Origin: Isoetes taiwanensis
Taxonomy: Eukaryota > Streptophyta > Lycopodiopsida > Isoetales > Isoetaceae
Length of the DNA: 64,000 nucleotides
Assembly: GCA_021234155.1 (NCBI GenBank)
Contig: JAJEKV010000008.1
Location: 8,460,445-8,524,444, forward strand
Direction: 5' to 3'
The notes under the pieces are model-generated. The model did not search any database. It saw only the letters and a list, made by a program, of their open reading frames with translations, and was not told where the DNA came from. This document shows positions 1 through 12,000 of this stretch, in pieces (the first letter of the stretch is position 1; every line of letters begins with the position of its first letter). Both the position numbers and the translations under genes were made by a program.

Positions 1-257
1 CACACTTAGCACCCAAAAATGTGGTGCTAAAATGCACGTTTTTGTTCCACTACAACATGCTTGTGCCCTTAACACTTGATAAATAGAAACTAGAGACAAA
101 ATATGATGGCTAGCTCGCAAGAGCAAACTACCAGATGGCAATATTACTTTCTATCTTTTCAATATTTACCCAATACAAATATCATAATTAAAATATAAGC
201 AATCATAAGCACACTATCTTATAGGGCACCATCACACTTATGTTGTAATGGTTGTGA

Positions 258-1944
258 TCACTCAATTTCAGAAACACCATCTGAAGTAGCGGACTTCATG
301 ATCAACTGTAATGACAAACGTGGAGTAGGCACAAGTGGTATTGGGTTTGCTTGAGTGCAAACTAGTCCAAAGCTCTCTTTCATGTCTAAGTCTTTGGGGC
401 TATATCCTTTAGGAAGTGCCCAATCAAAGCACTGGACAAATCGTGCAAGAAATATTTGTACCATTAACAATCCCAATGGCATTCCAGGACAAATCCTTCT
501 TCCTGAACCAAATGGGATTAGTTCAAAATCTTGTCCAGTTATATCTAGGGGATTATTGATAAAACGCTCGGGTTTAAACTCATTCGGATCTTCCCATATC
601 TTAGGATCCCTTCCAATGAGCCAAGCATTTACAACCAAGCGTGTGCCCTTTCGCATGTTGTAGCCTAGCACCTTGCAATTTTCTCGCGACTCATGGGGGA
701 TCATTAAGGGAGGTGGATGTAGCCTTAGTGTTTCCTTCACGACGGCTTGTAAGTAAGGTAGCTTTACAAAGTCATCCTCTTCCACTAATTTGTCTTTTCC
801 AACTACTTTATCCATCTCTTCTACTAGCCTTTTCATCTTCTCAGGGGACTTTAGAAGGTGTGATATGGACCAATGCACCGTGACCGCGCTTGTATCACTT
901 CCTGCACTTAGAATATCCTATAAAATGATACATTATCAGTAGAAATTAAAGGTAAGAAACAAAACATAATAAACTAGAAACAATTATATGTCATGCCACT
1001 TGGTAAAGGTAAGAAACAAAACATAATAAAGTAGAATTGAACAAAAAAATAGATAGGATTGAGATATAAGATCAAACCAGAACTACAGCCTTCACATGTT
1101 GATGATCTAGTTCCTCTTTAGACAAGAGAATCTCCAGTAGGTTGCTATGCTTCTTGGAAGAGATATTTGATCTACCAGCAATATGCTCTTCAATGATTTG
1201 CTCCAAAAACTGGTCCATATTTTTATGAGCAGCTTTCATCCTTCTTTCATATCCCTGAAAATCCAACCAAGCGAGCATAGGAAAGCAGTCACCTACAGTT
1301 TGAACAGTAAACAAAAAGAATTCCTCGCGTATCAATTGGCGAAAGATTGTTGCGCGTGCATCATCGCAACCTTCTCCAAGGAACCTCTTCCCAAAAGCCA
1401 ATCTAGTAATAAAATTGGTGGATAAAGTGCCCAATCTCGCATGAAGATCCACCGGCTTCGCATCATAGGTTTCCTTTAAAATAGAAATGAGGGCCAAATT
1501 TGCTTCCTCACTTCTTAGTTGTTGACTTTCTTGCAATCTCTTTTGGGTGAAAAGTTCAAGGGAACAAAGCTTTCTAACTTGCCTCCAATGCTCTCCATAT
1601 TCCACAAAACCCATAGTTAAAGGGCCATAACCCATTAGCTTGGCTGCAGCACTCTTGGGCCTAGAAGCAAATGCAAGGTCATGTGTTTTGAGAAATTCTT
1701 TGGCTATAACACCTGAAGACACCACAACAACCTTAATACTCCCAAATTTAAGGAACATAATGGGCCCATACTTATCAGCAAGACGAGCCAAGGCATGGTG
1801 AGGTAGAGCTCGTCTAAGCAAATGCAGATGGCCAATAAACGGGATGCTCCTTGGGGATGGAGGCATATTCATTCTTTCTCTAACATCAAGAAGGAAGTAT
1901 AGGATTGCAAGGACCAAACCGGTCATAATGTAATACCATTCCAT
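258..1944 (-). CDS. Cytochrome P450, CYP71 clan (A-type), two exons
   Basis: Predicted ER-anchored haem monooxygenase that would use NADPH-P450 reductase to hydroxylate a small lipophilic plant metabolite; the substrate cannot be read from sequence. Exon 1 is 1944-1078 and exon 2 is 917-258, joined by a 160-base GT-AG intron at the phase-0 position typical of A-type plant P450s (exon 1 ends KAVVL, exon 2 opens DILSAGSDTS). The product is 508 residues, normal for the family. Visible in order: N-terminal membrane anchor (about 5-22), proline-rich hinge PPSPRSIPFIGHL, I-helix AGSDTS (294-299), K-helix ETLR (351-354), PERF (405-408), and haem loop FGSGRRICPG (425-434) with the haem cysteine at 432. 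All catalytic residues are present and there is no frameshift. The style resembles gymnosperm CYP736/CYP750-like enzymes, but the family assignment is inference. A TATA box lies 31 bases upstream of the ATG. Confidence 0.93.
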
Positions 1945-2115
1945 GATGTTATCTACTTAACTAGATGGAACATGCTTTATATACTCAGAAAACAAATATA
2001 ATACCATTCCAGGATGTTACCTACTCAACGAAATGCAATGTAGAAAAGAAGAAAACAAATATAATACCATTCCACGATGTTACCTACTCAAGGAAATGGA
2101 ACGTGGAAAAGAATA
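1923..2115. repeat. Imperfect triplication of the P450 start-codon region
   Basis: The segment around the start codon of the first P450 (containing TAATACCATTCCATGATGTT on the plus strand) recurs at about 1994-2055 and 2056-2115, in units of roughly 60 bases. In the two upstream copies the base equivalent to the start-codon A differs, so neither keeps the ATG. The TATA box lies between the true start and the first decoy copy. This looks like local tandem duplication in the promoter. Confidence 0.7.
1975..1983 (-). promoter_or_regulatory. TATA box of the first P450 gene
   Basis: Minus-strand TATATAAAG sits with its TATAAA core 37 bases before the ATG at 1944. Standard TATA-to-start spacing would place transcription initiation almost at the start codon, giving a very short leader. 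Seen in sequence; promoter function is inferred. Confidence 0.55.
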
Positions 2116-2189
2116 AAGTCATGCCTATATTTAGGAAGAAAGGGAACTCGAAGGAAAACTCTTTTTATTTACGAAGAAAGAGAACTTGA

Positions 2190-3717
2190 AGTGGAACTCT
2201 CCTACTTGCAATGCTAGGTTAGACCTACTATATACAGAAACTTTACTATCGATCCAATAAGTTTATTCTATGACTAAACGTCCATCCATGGTCGACATCA
2301 TTATCATCACCTATTTATTTAGCACGAGTTTTAGTTGTCATTACATTTTAAGCATTTTATACATTTTATATACATTATATCATATCAATATATAAATATT
2401 TGAATCATTGCTTTGTGCTTCTACATGTTGAATGATTGTGAAGTCTCATTCTCTATATGCAACACCCTTCCCCAAGGCAATGACTTGGGAATTCTTTTTC
2501 TCTTTTATATAGTATACTAGAAAAAGTGTCCAGCGTTGCTAAGCTATATGGCTACTGTTGTAAGGCAATGCTCATCTATAAGGCGGTCATTCATAAGTTG
2601 TAAAATTTACTTTAATCAACTGGTTGACAAAGACACATGTATTAATTGAATATTCATGAGTTTCGCAAACATAATAGATATTATATTGATTGACCATCTA
2701 AGCGAATATCGACATAGGTTTCGCATCCCATCATGTAAGGATGACATGCATGGAAAAGTTGTGTTAGTGTGTATTTTTGAAAATTGATAAGCCTTACAAC
2801 TGATGCAATTTTTATTATCCACGCCTTTGTCGAGAGACATCTTCGATAGAAAGAATATGCCTTTTAAACAGAATAAAGAGTTGTTTACCGCATTATGAGT
2901 GCTAGTTAGTCAACAAAGCATACACAATAGCTGATTTAAGTTTTAAATGCACAGTTTGCCAGTACATGGTTGGTCAATATAGCGTTTAGTTATAAATTGT
3001 TTAAAATGAAAACATTACTTATAATTTGTGCTTACCTATTTTTGCCAATTATCATTAAAATATTATGTACGAAATTCGTAATCGCCATGTAATCAAAATA
3101 GTATAATTATGAAATGCACCTTTGTCTTTGCCTATTTCAGTTGCAAATGATCACATTTGTTTAATCTGATAATTGTTGCCAACCTAATGGGAATGATATT
3201 TATTTTGTCAAGCGGCATCCTTAGCATCAAAATGCTATGACTCCTAGACAACTTAGCTGCCATTGTGAATCCGCAATTGTCTCTCTTTGCTTCAGTTTGC
3301 ATACAAACCATTCAAAAACTCTGCCACGAAAACTATTGCTAACTCTAACTTCAATTGGTTACCTATTTAAATGGCCCCGCAAGCACATACGATAGAACAT
3401 AGCCGCACCAGAAGCGAATACTCTTATTGATTATGTCCTGCAGATAATAGGTACAACAGTCTTATATGTATCTCTTTATGTCAATGATGATTGCCTTGGA
3501 CCTACTTACATAGACCATCGCATGACCATGGTCATCCTTCAGAAACATGTGGCATGTGATGTTGAACACAATATGTCTACACCAAAGTTCTTCCCAGTAT
3601 TCTCTTGTTAAAGTCACCACAATGTAGCTTTAGAATGAGGTATATTTAAATGATGTGTTTTGAGCTTGCTTCAAAAATGTGCTCTTCTACCATTGGCACA
3701 TAATCATGGATGAGTAA
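2190..3717. other. Intergenic DNA without a recognised gene
   Basis: AT-rich DNA upstream of the first P450. Only short open frames occur and none matches a family I know. A phrase near 2460-2510 (CAACACCCTTCCCCAAGGC and a following TC-rich run) resembles one near 38285-38340, upstream of the second P450. Confidence 0.5.
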
Positions 3718-4336
3718 CACATGATAAAGACATAAGGGACAGACCCCCTAGACTGCCAACTGAGGGTTTCATCACTGGCTGGACATTGCTTAGATTCATG
3801 GCAATTGGAATTATATAGGCCTTGCCACGATTGGAATATTTGTCATCTGGTATTTTAATGACAAGTCCTTTTTAAGTGTGGGCCTCTCATCTGATGGGCA
3901 CATTGTAGTATCATTTGAGCAGCTGAGCTACTGGGGTGATTGCGCCTCATGGTCCAACTTACTGCTTGCTTCTAGTGTCTCCAATGCATATGAGTTAATC
4001 ACCACACACCACAAGAAAACTGAAACTGTCAACATTGGCTATGTCAACCCTAGTCACAATTGAAATGTTCATTGCTTTGAATGTTCTTTCAAAAACTAAC
4101 AGTTTGCTTACTATCAAGTCTTGGGTTAATAAGTGGTTGATGCTAGCAATTCCAGTATCCATGGGATTGCACATGTCAATTTTGTATACCCCTTGGCTTG
4201 CCAATATATTTGGGGCGGTGCCATTAAATTTTGATGGCTGGCTATTGCTGTTGACATTCTCCTTGCTATTGGTGTTGGCATTCTCCTTTCCTGCATACCA
4301 CTTGATGAGGCACTTAAATTAGGTGGTAAGATGCTT
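3718..4336 (+). pseudogene. ER-type Ca2+-transporting P-type ATPase, C-terminal remnant
   Basis: In plants the intact family (ECA, P2A ATPases) pumps calcium into the ER. Here only the C-terminal membrane region survives, spread over several frames. Landmarks in order: HDKDIRDRPPR (from 3720), equivalent to the family's PDKDIMKKPPR; a GWTLLRFMAIG stretch broken by an in-frame stop near 3815; GLATIGIFVIWY; SSDGHIVVSFEQLSYWGDCASW (about 3890-3953); then a frame change into STLVTIEMFIALNVLSK (from 4041) and LYTPWLANIFGAVPLNF; and a last frame change into LDEALKLGGK (about 4300-4335). At least three frame breaks and one stop make it non-functional. No introns are seen in the kept part. The P-domain and phosphorylation site are absent. 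Confidence 0.82.
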
Positions 4337-4934
4337 TACAAGCCTCGGAGTTGTATATTTTCAGCTCAATGTAGAGTAGTTTTATGGTTTTTTCAATCCT
4401 GCCCAGTTGTAAGTATAGAACACCCAGATTTCATTTGGGTTTAACATTCAAAAGATTGATCCAACTTCTCTTCAACAGATGATTTATACTCTTACTTGAT
4501 GACAGTGATGATTTTAGTGGTAATATATCGTAATATGGGTATCACTATTTTGGGTTTATTACTCGTGACGATGTCTAAAATCTTACCATATGAGTGCAAC
4601 ATAATGACATACATAAGAGCCACTAACTAATGTTGTACACATTTGTTTTGCTTTTGTATGTGAGAGAACTATTTTCTCCAATGTGATTGTATCCCATAGC
4701 AAAGACATCAAATGGTATGGCTTTATTATATTCTATAAACATTTAAGGCATAGGTAAATAAAAATTCAAAACATTCACCTCTATATATGGAATTGGTAAC
4801 TTTATGTTTTTAAGTAGGCGATCTGTTAGATTTAAGAATTGGGATTCTTAATAGAGAGGCGAAAATGATCCCTCACTAAGTCCATATAGTTGGCGAATGT
4901 GGTAGAAGAGGGAAAGCCTCTTCAAAAAAATTTG
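4337..4934. other. Intergenic DNA up to the gypsy insertion site
   Basis: AT-rich, no gene recognised. It ends with GCGAT (4935-4939), the left copy of the likely target-site duplication of the adjacent gypsy element. Confidence 0.5.
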
Positions 4935-4939
4935 GCGAT

Positions 4940-6571
4940 TGTGACGTTCCAACATAATATACGCCCCGAATACGTATATTATACTGCCACGTCACCCGTA
5001 CATGTCACGGATGACATGTACTTGCGAGACGTATAGGGTTGCACCTAGGGGGCAAGGGTTGCACCTAGGGGGCAACATTGAATGTTGTGCATGTTAAATA
5101 AACATACACAATTAATAACCCCATGGACCCCATTGCCAAATGGCTAAATCCCATTTGGCCAATATAGATAACCTAACCCTAAGGGTTTCTATAAAAGGGC
5201 TTTCCCCTTAAACCCTAAACCTTTCTTCTCTTTGCATTTTAGGGTTTTTCCTAGAGCTCCTTTCCTCTCTCGAGTTCAGGGTTCTCTTGAGCCATTTCGG
5301 CCAAGTATGGACTTCAATCCGCATTGCTGAGCTCCGGAAAGCCGGATTTGCACAACAGATTATCGATTAGCGTGTATCTTCAAGCAAGATCGGGAGCATG
5401 GACACCTTCCGGGGGGTCAGGAGCAGGTCAAGGAGCAGGTATCTAGTTGTTCTGTTGTGCAAAGCCGTCTTTGGGCAAGGCAATAGGCTGGTTTAGTATG
5501 TTAGATCAACTCTAGAGGCCTTATAGATCCCGAGATCATAAGCCCTAACTAAGGAACCTAACTCTGTTGTTTAGGTAGATAGATTAGACGATATTCTCTA
5601 TTTCAGTTCTGTGATGTTGTATGTATTTCACTCTGTGATCTCCATGTATTGGGAAGGGGGGTAGAGACCTAAAGCTGTGTAGCAGATGATCCTAGGTAGC
5701 ACCACTAGTTCCCAATTATATGCGGCCCGTGCACAGGAACCCGCCTGGTTGTGGGTGAAGGGGCTAGGCCGGTTGATAAGGAGGAACTTGTCTCATCACT
5801 GGACTGACCCCTCCGTAGTAAGGCCTATCGGGGGTCTCGTGGGCTAGGCTTAATGGCTTGTCACTTTGCGTGTGGGCAAGGCATGAGCTCGACACTTTCG
5901 TGGGTGGTGAATATGACCTTCCAAAGAGTTCAAGTCGAATAAGGGCAAAGGCCCTCTAGCGCTGTGATGAGCATGGATGCCTCTGGAGGGAGGCAACTCT
6001 CTTCCTGCCTCATCGGGCTGGGGAGATGCAACCCAAAGAGTAGTAGCCCCTCCCGGGCTATTCACCCGCGAAGCACGGCCAAGTCCCAACACTTTTCACC
6101 TACTGCGCAGTGTGTGCCTGGGAGGGGCGGATGGAGTGGACTACCCTAAGCCATGTTCTATGCCAGCCAAATCCATTGCCATGAATTCTGTCTGCAATGA
6201 ACTCTGGAGACCCTAGCCGTCAGTCATCCCCCTGGAGTCTGAGCCCTGGGTAGGATCTCCCCTCTTGTTATTTATGTTATGTGATGATGTTATTTCTATG
6301 GTATTGCTATCTCTGTGATGTTGTATTGTATTCACCTCTCGAGGTACTTGTATTTGTTTACTGTTAGTTGTGCTCACGTTTGTTTATTCACGCTTCCGCA
6401 GATAGGTCGACCCGATGGAAGACGGGTGAATGACACATCCATTCTTCCCTTGCTGGCTCATCCCGATGGGAGTGGAGTCAGGTGGATGGCCCCTGTCAGT
6501 GTAGCTGCCAGGGGGAATGCTCCTCCTTCGAATACGATGTGGGCATCGTATAAGGAGTAGGGGACGTCACA
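4940..6571 (+). repeat. 5' LTR of the gypsy element
   Basis: Direct repeat of 15449-17062. It begins TGTGACGTTCC and ends GGACGTCACA, so the termini are themselves inverted repeats. The outer parts match the 3' LTR closely, and the last ~250 bases look identical. The GC-rich centre (about 5690-6240) differs by many 1-5 base indels. Confidence 0.92.
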
Positions 6572-6572
6572 G

Positions 6573-6584
6573 TGGTATCAGAGC
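6573..6584 (+). other. Primer-binding site (tRNA-iMet)
   Basis: TGGTATCAGAGC, complementary to the 3' end of plant initiator tRNA-Met, lies one base after the 5' LTR. It fixes the element's direction and LTR boundary. Confidence 0.92.
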
Positions 6585-6784
6585 ATGATCTTGGTAGACC
6601 AGGATCGAGCACTGACCATTTTCCTTAGGACTAACAGTAGACTTCCAGTCTTGGGAACAACCTCCCAAGCAAGAACCTCGAAAATTGGGAAAATGTTTTC
6701 CCAATTGTAGTGCAGCAATAGGTTAATGCTAAGTTAGTAATAAGTGTTAGCAGAAACCCAACCTAAAATGGCCAAAAAGAGGTG

Positions 6785-8347
6785 ACCCCTCACAGAGTGC
6801 GCCCAGACCAATTCGGTTTGCAAATCGATTCGACCCTGGCGCACTGTGTGAGTGGTGGACCCATGTTGACCTAGTCAGATGTATAATTTAGCTAAACTAA
6901 TGGTGCAGTTCAGCTTATCTCCTTGATTCTAGCTAGTTTTGCATATTATAACACTAAGAAACCCCTTGTAAATTGAAAATTGGACCCCAAAAAGAGGTGA
7001 CCCCTCACAGAGTGCGCCCAGACCAATTTGGTTTGCAAACCAATTCGACCCTGGCGCACTGTGTGAGTGGTCAAAACTTTGAACCTTTGTAACTTGAGTT
7101 ATACAGCTCCAAATCGCCTGAAATTTGTTGCGTTAGGACCATTAAAGAGTCTAGAATCCATTTATGACTTCAAATTAGGCTAAAAATATTATAATCCTCC
7201 TCAAAATGACCAAAATAGGTCAAACCCTAAATTCTGTCTCCCAAACTACAGTTTATTTAGAAATAGAAGCAATAGCTTTTAAGGTACAAGGCTAGAGCCA
7301 CGTAAGGGCAAGGAGCACGACTTTTGAAGACATTGAAGACCCAGGCGACCCAAAGAGAGGAAGCACTATGGCAAATACCTCTACAAACGGCCCGAAAAGA
7401 CAGGGGCACAACCGACCTATCAACAATCTTCATCGAATGGAAGACATACGTTAATCATCTGCATGAAGAACCTTCTCGACTATCAAGAACTCGGGTGCAA
7501 CATCCACGAGCTCTCAGCAGAAAGAAGATTGCTAGTTTATTGTAAATATAAATTTATGTTTTGATCATGTTAATGTGTTAAATCAGGTGTAAGTAGAATG
7601 TGTTACTAAGTTCTGCAGTTGGAATTAACAAAGTTGGAGCAAAACTCAGTGTTTTTGGCCCCACCACTCGCAGAGTGCACCCAGGCCACTTAGGATTATA
7701 TTCCTAACTGCCTCTCGCGCACTGTGTGAGTGGTCGAGCACTGATCTATGCCAAAACTTGTCCAAATGCAGAAAGTAAGCACACCATTCGACTCAGCTCA
7801 CCATAATTAGTAGGATTTGAACCCTAGTTTGTAGAAATTGCCCAACCCTAACTCACATGGAGCCCCACCCCTCGCAGAGTGCGCCCAGGCCACTTAGGAT
7901 TATATTCCTAACTGCCTCTCGCGCACTGTGTGAGTGGTCGAGCACTGATCTATGCCAAAACTTGTCCAAATGCAGAAAGTAAGCACACCATTCGACTCAG
8001 CTCACCATAATTAGTAGGATTTGAATTCTAGTTTGTAGAAATTGCCCAACCCTAACTCACATGGAGCCCCACCCCTCGCAGAGTGCGCCCAGACCAATTC
8101 GGTTTGCAAACCGATTCGACCCTGGCGCCTTCAGGTGAGTGGTCGACCCCCAAACCGGCCAAAACTTATCCAAATGAAGCAAGTAAGGGCTCAATCCGAC
8201 CTATCTCGACGAGATATGCAGGATTTCACCCTTAGTTTGCATGTTTGGCATCATCCTCGACCCAAACAGGGCCCCACCCCTCACAGAGTGCGCCCAGGCC
8301 ACTTAGGATCATATTCCTAACTGCCTCTCGCGCACTGTGTGAGTGGT
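6785..8347 (+). repeat. Six-copy nested-hairpin array in the gypsy leader
   Basis: Six ~72-base modules lie at about 6785-6856, 7000-7071, 7661-7734, 7865-7938, 8067-8143 and 8272-8347. Each has a left arm like CCCTCACAGAGTGCGCC and a right arm like GGCGCACTGTGTGAGTGG, which pair over about 17 bases. Two loop types alternate and each forms its own hairpin: CGGTTTGCAAACCG (copies 1, 2, 5) and TTAGGA...TCCTAA (copies 3, 4, 6). Copy 5 has a damaged right arm. The array sits between the primer site and the expected gag start, where packaging or dimerisation signals are found in retroelements; that role is inference. Confidence 0.85.
7661..8066 (+). repeat. Tandem duplication of a ~200-base leader unit
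   Basis: The unit at about 7661-7862 (hairpin module plus a spacer containing CATTCGACTCAGCTCACC) is repeated nearly perfectly at 7863-8066. The near identity of the spacers shows this duplication is younger than the spread of the other hairpin copies. Confidence 0.85.
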
Positions 8348-8877
8348 CACACCAAAATTACTCCAATTTGTCCACACTTTCCCCAAATTAGATAGAATTT
8401 GTTGCAATAGGATCCTTAGAATGTACTCTTTAGCTTGATTAGCTTGTCTTATGCTTAGCAATACCTTAGAATCCTAGATTTTCCTTTATCCAAAATTTTT
8501 TCTAAAATTAGGGTTTTTGCCTATAAGTAGACCACAACCCTCATTTGCATCCTACACCTTTGCTCCTCGCTCCAAGCCGATTTTTCAGCTCCCGAGGCGC
8601 CCTTCATCCGCTTGATATCCCCAAGCAGCTCTAGCATCATGGCAACCATCAATGCTATTCCCTATTTTACTGTGACATTATGGTTGAGTTCCATGCAAAG
8701 ATAGGTCCTTCTCTAGTAGAACTTCCCCTTGCATAGGATACTTTAGGACAGCCTTAAGATAAACAAATACCTAGAAAATACAGCCACCGCTTGTCCAGAG
8801 TCAGAGCAATTTTTCTATTCCATAGAGCCCAAACCCGGATAGGAGAGCCATCCGCCCAACCCCTAGAGCTCGAGCCT

Positions 8878-9072
8878 ATGGCCATGGCAAGGGTGAAGAA
8901 GAGCGATGCTTCTCGAGTACGAGGAGGCAAAGCAGAGGAAGATGAAGGACGGGCTCCGGCAGAGAGGACATCGCTGACGCCGACCCGGCACAAGAAAGGC
9001 GACAAGCGAGCGGAACTTCAAAGCTTTGAAGAGGGGCGGGAACCACGCAGACAACTCCACCACTTGGGCTAG
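8878..9072 (+). pseudogene. Possible gag N-terminus remnant
   Basis: After the hairpin leader an open frame starts MAMARVKKSD and continues with a basic and acidic, low-complexity stretch (KKGDKRAEL) for 65 residues before a stop. Its place just after the leader and its charged character fit the start of a gypsy gag, but no diagnostic capsid or zinc-knuckle motif is visible. Weak call based on position and composition. Confidence 0.25.
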
Positions 9073-12000
9073 GCATCACAAGCTTAACCCCAATCATCAT
9101 CCAAGGAACCATACCGAGCACCGACGACATCAAGAACCCCCCTCCCCCCCAGTGTGGGGGCCAGGGGCTACAGGATAAACGAAGCTCCTACATCTCCTAC
9201 GCCAACAACCGGACCTCGATGACTTCATCGACCGAAACGCAGAATTTCACATCAAAGATAAGGGAGGCTCGACGGCATAATCGCCGGTACATCGACGGAC
9301 ATAGAAGCCTACACCGCATCGCGCGGATGATGGCACAACAGAGTTATCCACGAGGGAGTTCATAGCGATCCACGACCTTCGGATGGAAATCGAGGGAAAA
9401 CAATGAGTGCGCTCCTACCCGGCAGACCTCGGCAAAGAGCACCAAATCGAGCAGATAGAGGCAGTATCAACGTAACATCTCCTAAGTTCATGTTCGGCGA
9501 CTGCAACAGGGAGATGATAGCATTACCGGTGGACGAATAACCCGGAAGACATAGGGCTGCAATCAGAACCAGAGAGGAGGCGGGGGAGGCAGAGCACGAC
9601 AAATGACGAAGGAGCCGACCTAGCCAACAACCACAGACCACTCAAACGCAACTCAAAAGAGTGATGGCATGTGCAATGGAGATGACAACAATTCCAGGCA
9701 TAGGGGAAGCATCTCTCAACGAAGGTTCAAAGACATGCAACAATGCCCGACTGCAACAACCAAGTGATCGTACTCAAGCGATCAATGCTATGCATCTCCA
9801 AACGACACTCCACATGACAGGTAAACACATTAAGGAGGAGCATTTTCAACTCAAGGGTTCACACCGAGCAACGTTCTCCGCGACTTGGGATAACGACCTC
9901 AAATCACACACGAAGGTCAACTACAGTCGCAACACCTCAAAGAACCCCGGAGTCAAGTAGAACAAGGAAGATGCAGCAAAACCGAAGAATCAAACGTGAT
10001 TGGAGGAGGGAAAATCCTAAAGAAGTATACACAATTAAGCATATGCTCTTCTATAAATTAGAAAAGTGGATGAATTAAAATCCCAGTATAATTATATATA
10101 TATATATGTTTATCATAAATATCGGGAGCTAACACATAGTACAAAATTAGGATCACGTTTTAGGGTTTAGTGTTTGCATCAAGAAACTCCATCGCTTCGA
10201 CTGCCAAAGGATGAAGTAAAGAACCGCATGTATAGCCAAGAGCAAGTGCTCAAATGGAAGAGCAAATATAGGAGAGAGACGACCAGAGCTCAAGCCAAGC
10301 TTCAACTCCAGACACTTCGAGAAGCGGCCTCAAGTAGAAGATCGCTCGTCCAGCACAATGTCAAGATGAGAGATAACGCCAGTCATGTCAAGATCTCTAG
10401 CGCCGCACCATCTAGGTTTTGCACGACGACATCTTCGGGATGCAACTCTACCTCTTGTAGCAGCAGCAACACTAACGACACGAGTGTCCTCAACAACAGA
10501 AGGAGGAACGAACACACATCTTCAGAAACTACGACAACGACCTCAAGCCAATAGACGTCGAGGAATTCCTTGGGACAACTCGACATCAACGAGCCAACTA
10601 AGGAGGCAACCTTTGACGACCATAATTCTACCTTGTATGGTGATGTTTGTAACATGCACACCAGATGGAGATACACTTAAGAAAGGCGCCACAACAATGG
10701 GTTATGTCAATGCTCATTCAACAACTAGGTGATGGCTTCGTCAAGTACTCCTACCAACAATTAGAAGACAAGAAGCCCAACTTATCTCCGACACGAGGGA
10801 CCTCAACGCCCAAGATAGAAGCATTCGACACCTTAACGACAAGGACAACAACCAAAGCACCTTCGACAAAAAGAGAGTTCAAGACATTAGCCGGGCTATT
10901 CAAGGACACGAGCAGGTCTAGGGCAGAAAGTACTTCAACTCAAGGGTCAAGCTACGCAAATATAAGAGTACATCATCCCCGACAGCAAACCAATCATGGA
11001 GAAGAGTCATGAGGCTTTACTCGCCAGGAAGATGCACATGTATTGAGGGACAATGGCCATAAACCAGAAGACGAAGGAGTGCTAGTACTTCCACGAGCTC
11101 CTTAGATGCAACATGAGGTCCAAAACTGTGGAGCGTGATCAAGTGCAACTAGAAGGTAGCATAACAACGAAGATCGTGATAACGTCCAAGCCATCACATT
11201 GAGGAGATCAAACAGGTAAGATGAGAAGCTCGATGGAGAAGCGAATAGGAGAACCGAGCCAAAGAATCGACGAATCAGCTAGAATCTCACAAAGCTACGA
11301 CAACTCGCATGCAACTTCGTGAACCCAAGGATCGACAATTCGAAAGGCAACTGATGAAGAGAACAACTCCTTAATTACGAGTCTAGCCAAAGGGATTGTG
11401 CACAACTTCAAGAGGCGCCTCCAAAGATCTTCAGACATTGTGAAGGGGAAGCAATTATTGCCCAAGAACAACATTAAGAAGTAGACCGGAACGCCGAAGC
11501 ATCAACGACCATCACATCCTTAGTTAGCATGTGAAGCGTATAAAGTTGTGCCGCACCCGGCGACATTGGAGAGCTCAAAAATATCAAAGAGTCTACCAAT
11601 CGAGCACGAAATGACATATAAATAGGAGGATATAGATCTTCAACACCAACAAGACTAGGAGGAACATCGACAACAACGCCATGGAGATGCGTGTGCACCT
11701 CGAGGGGAGACACCAAGGGAGCCTAATAGCTTTAATAGTATTTGTAATCATAATAGTGTAAGCTATATGACTTGCATGCATATTTCCCTTTGTTATTTCC
11801 TCTCTCTCTCGATATAACGATCAAAGAAAAGAGATGCCTGACAATTGGAAGGCGTGAAGCAAAGCAACATCCTCAACACTTGTCCGTCAACACGCTTCAG
11901 GACTCGAAGGATGGAGTTGGCACAATAAGATCGGATCTAGAGGCATCTTTTAGCCGCCAAGATGTTTCTCAACCAAAACCACCTTCGTGCTTTTGGGAAG

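Noticed and set aside
2460-2520. Shared promoter module with 38285-38340
   Set aside because: A short similarity (CAACACCCTTCCC(C)AAGGC plus TC-rich run) lies in opposite orientation relative to the two P450 genes and is more likely a dispersed repeat fragment.
6315-6560. 81-residue frame identical at 6315-6560 and 16806-17051
   Set aside because: It lies inside the two LTRs, so identity reflects LTR identity and not selection on a protein.
9360-9641. Opposite-strand frame in the gypsy interior
   Set aside because: Short, antisense to the element and without motifs; typical background in decayed DNA.
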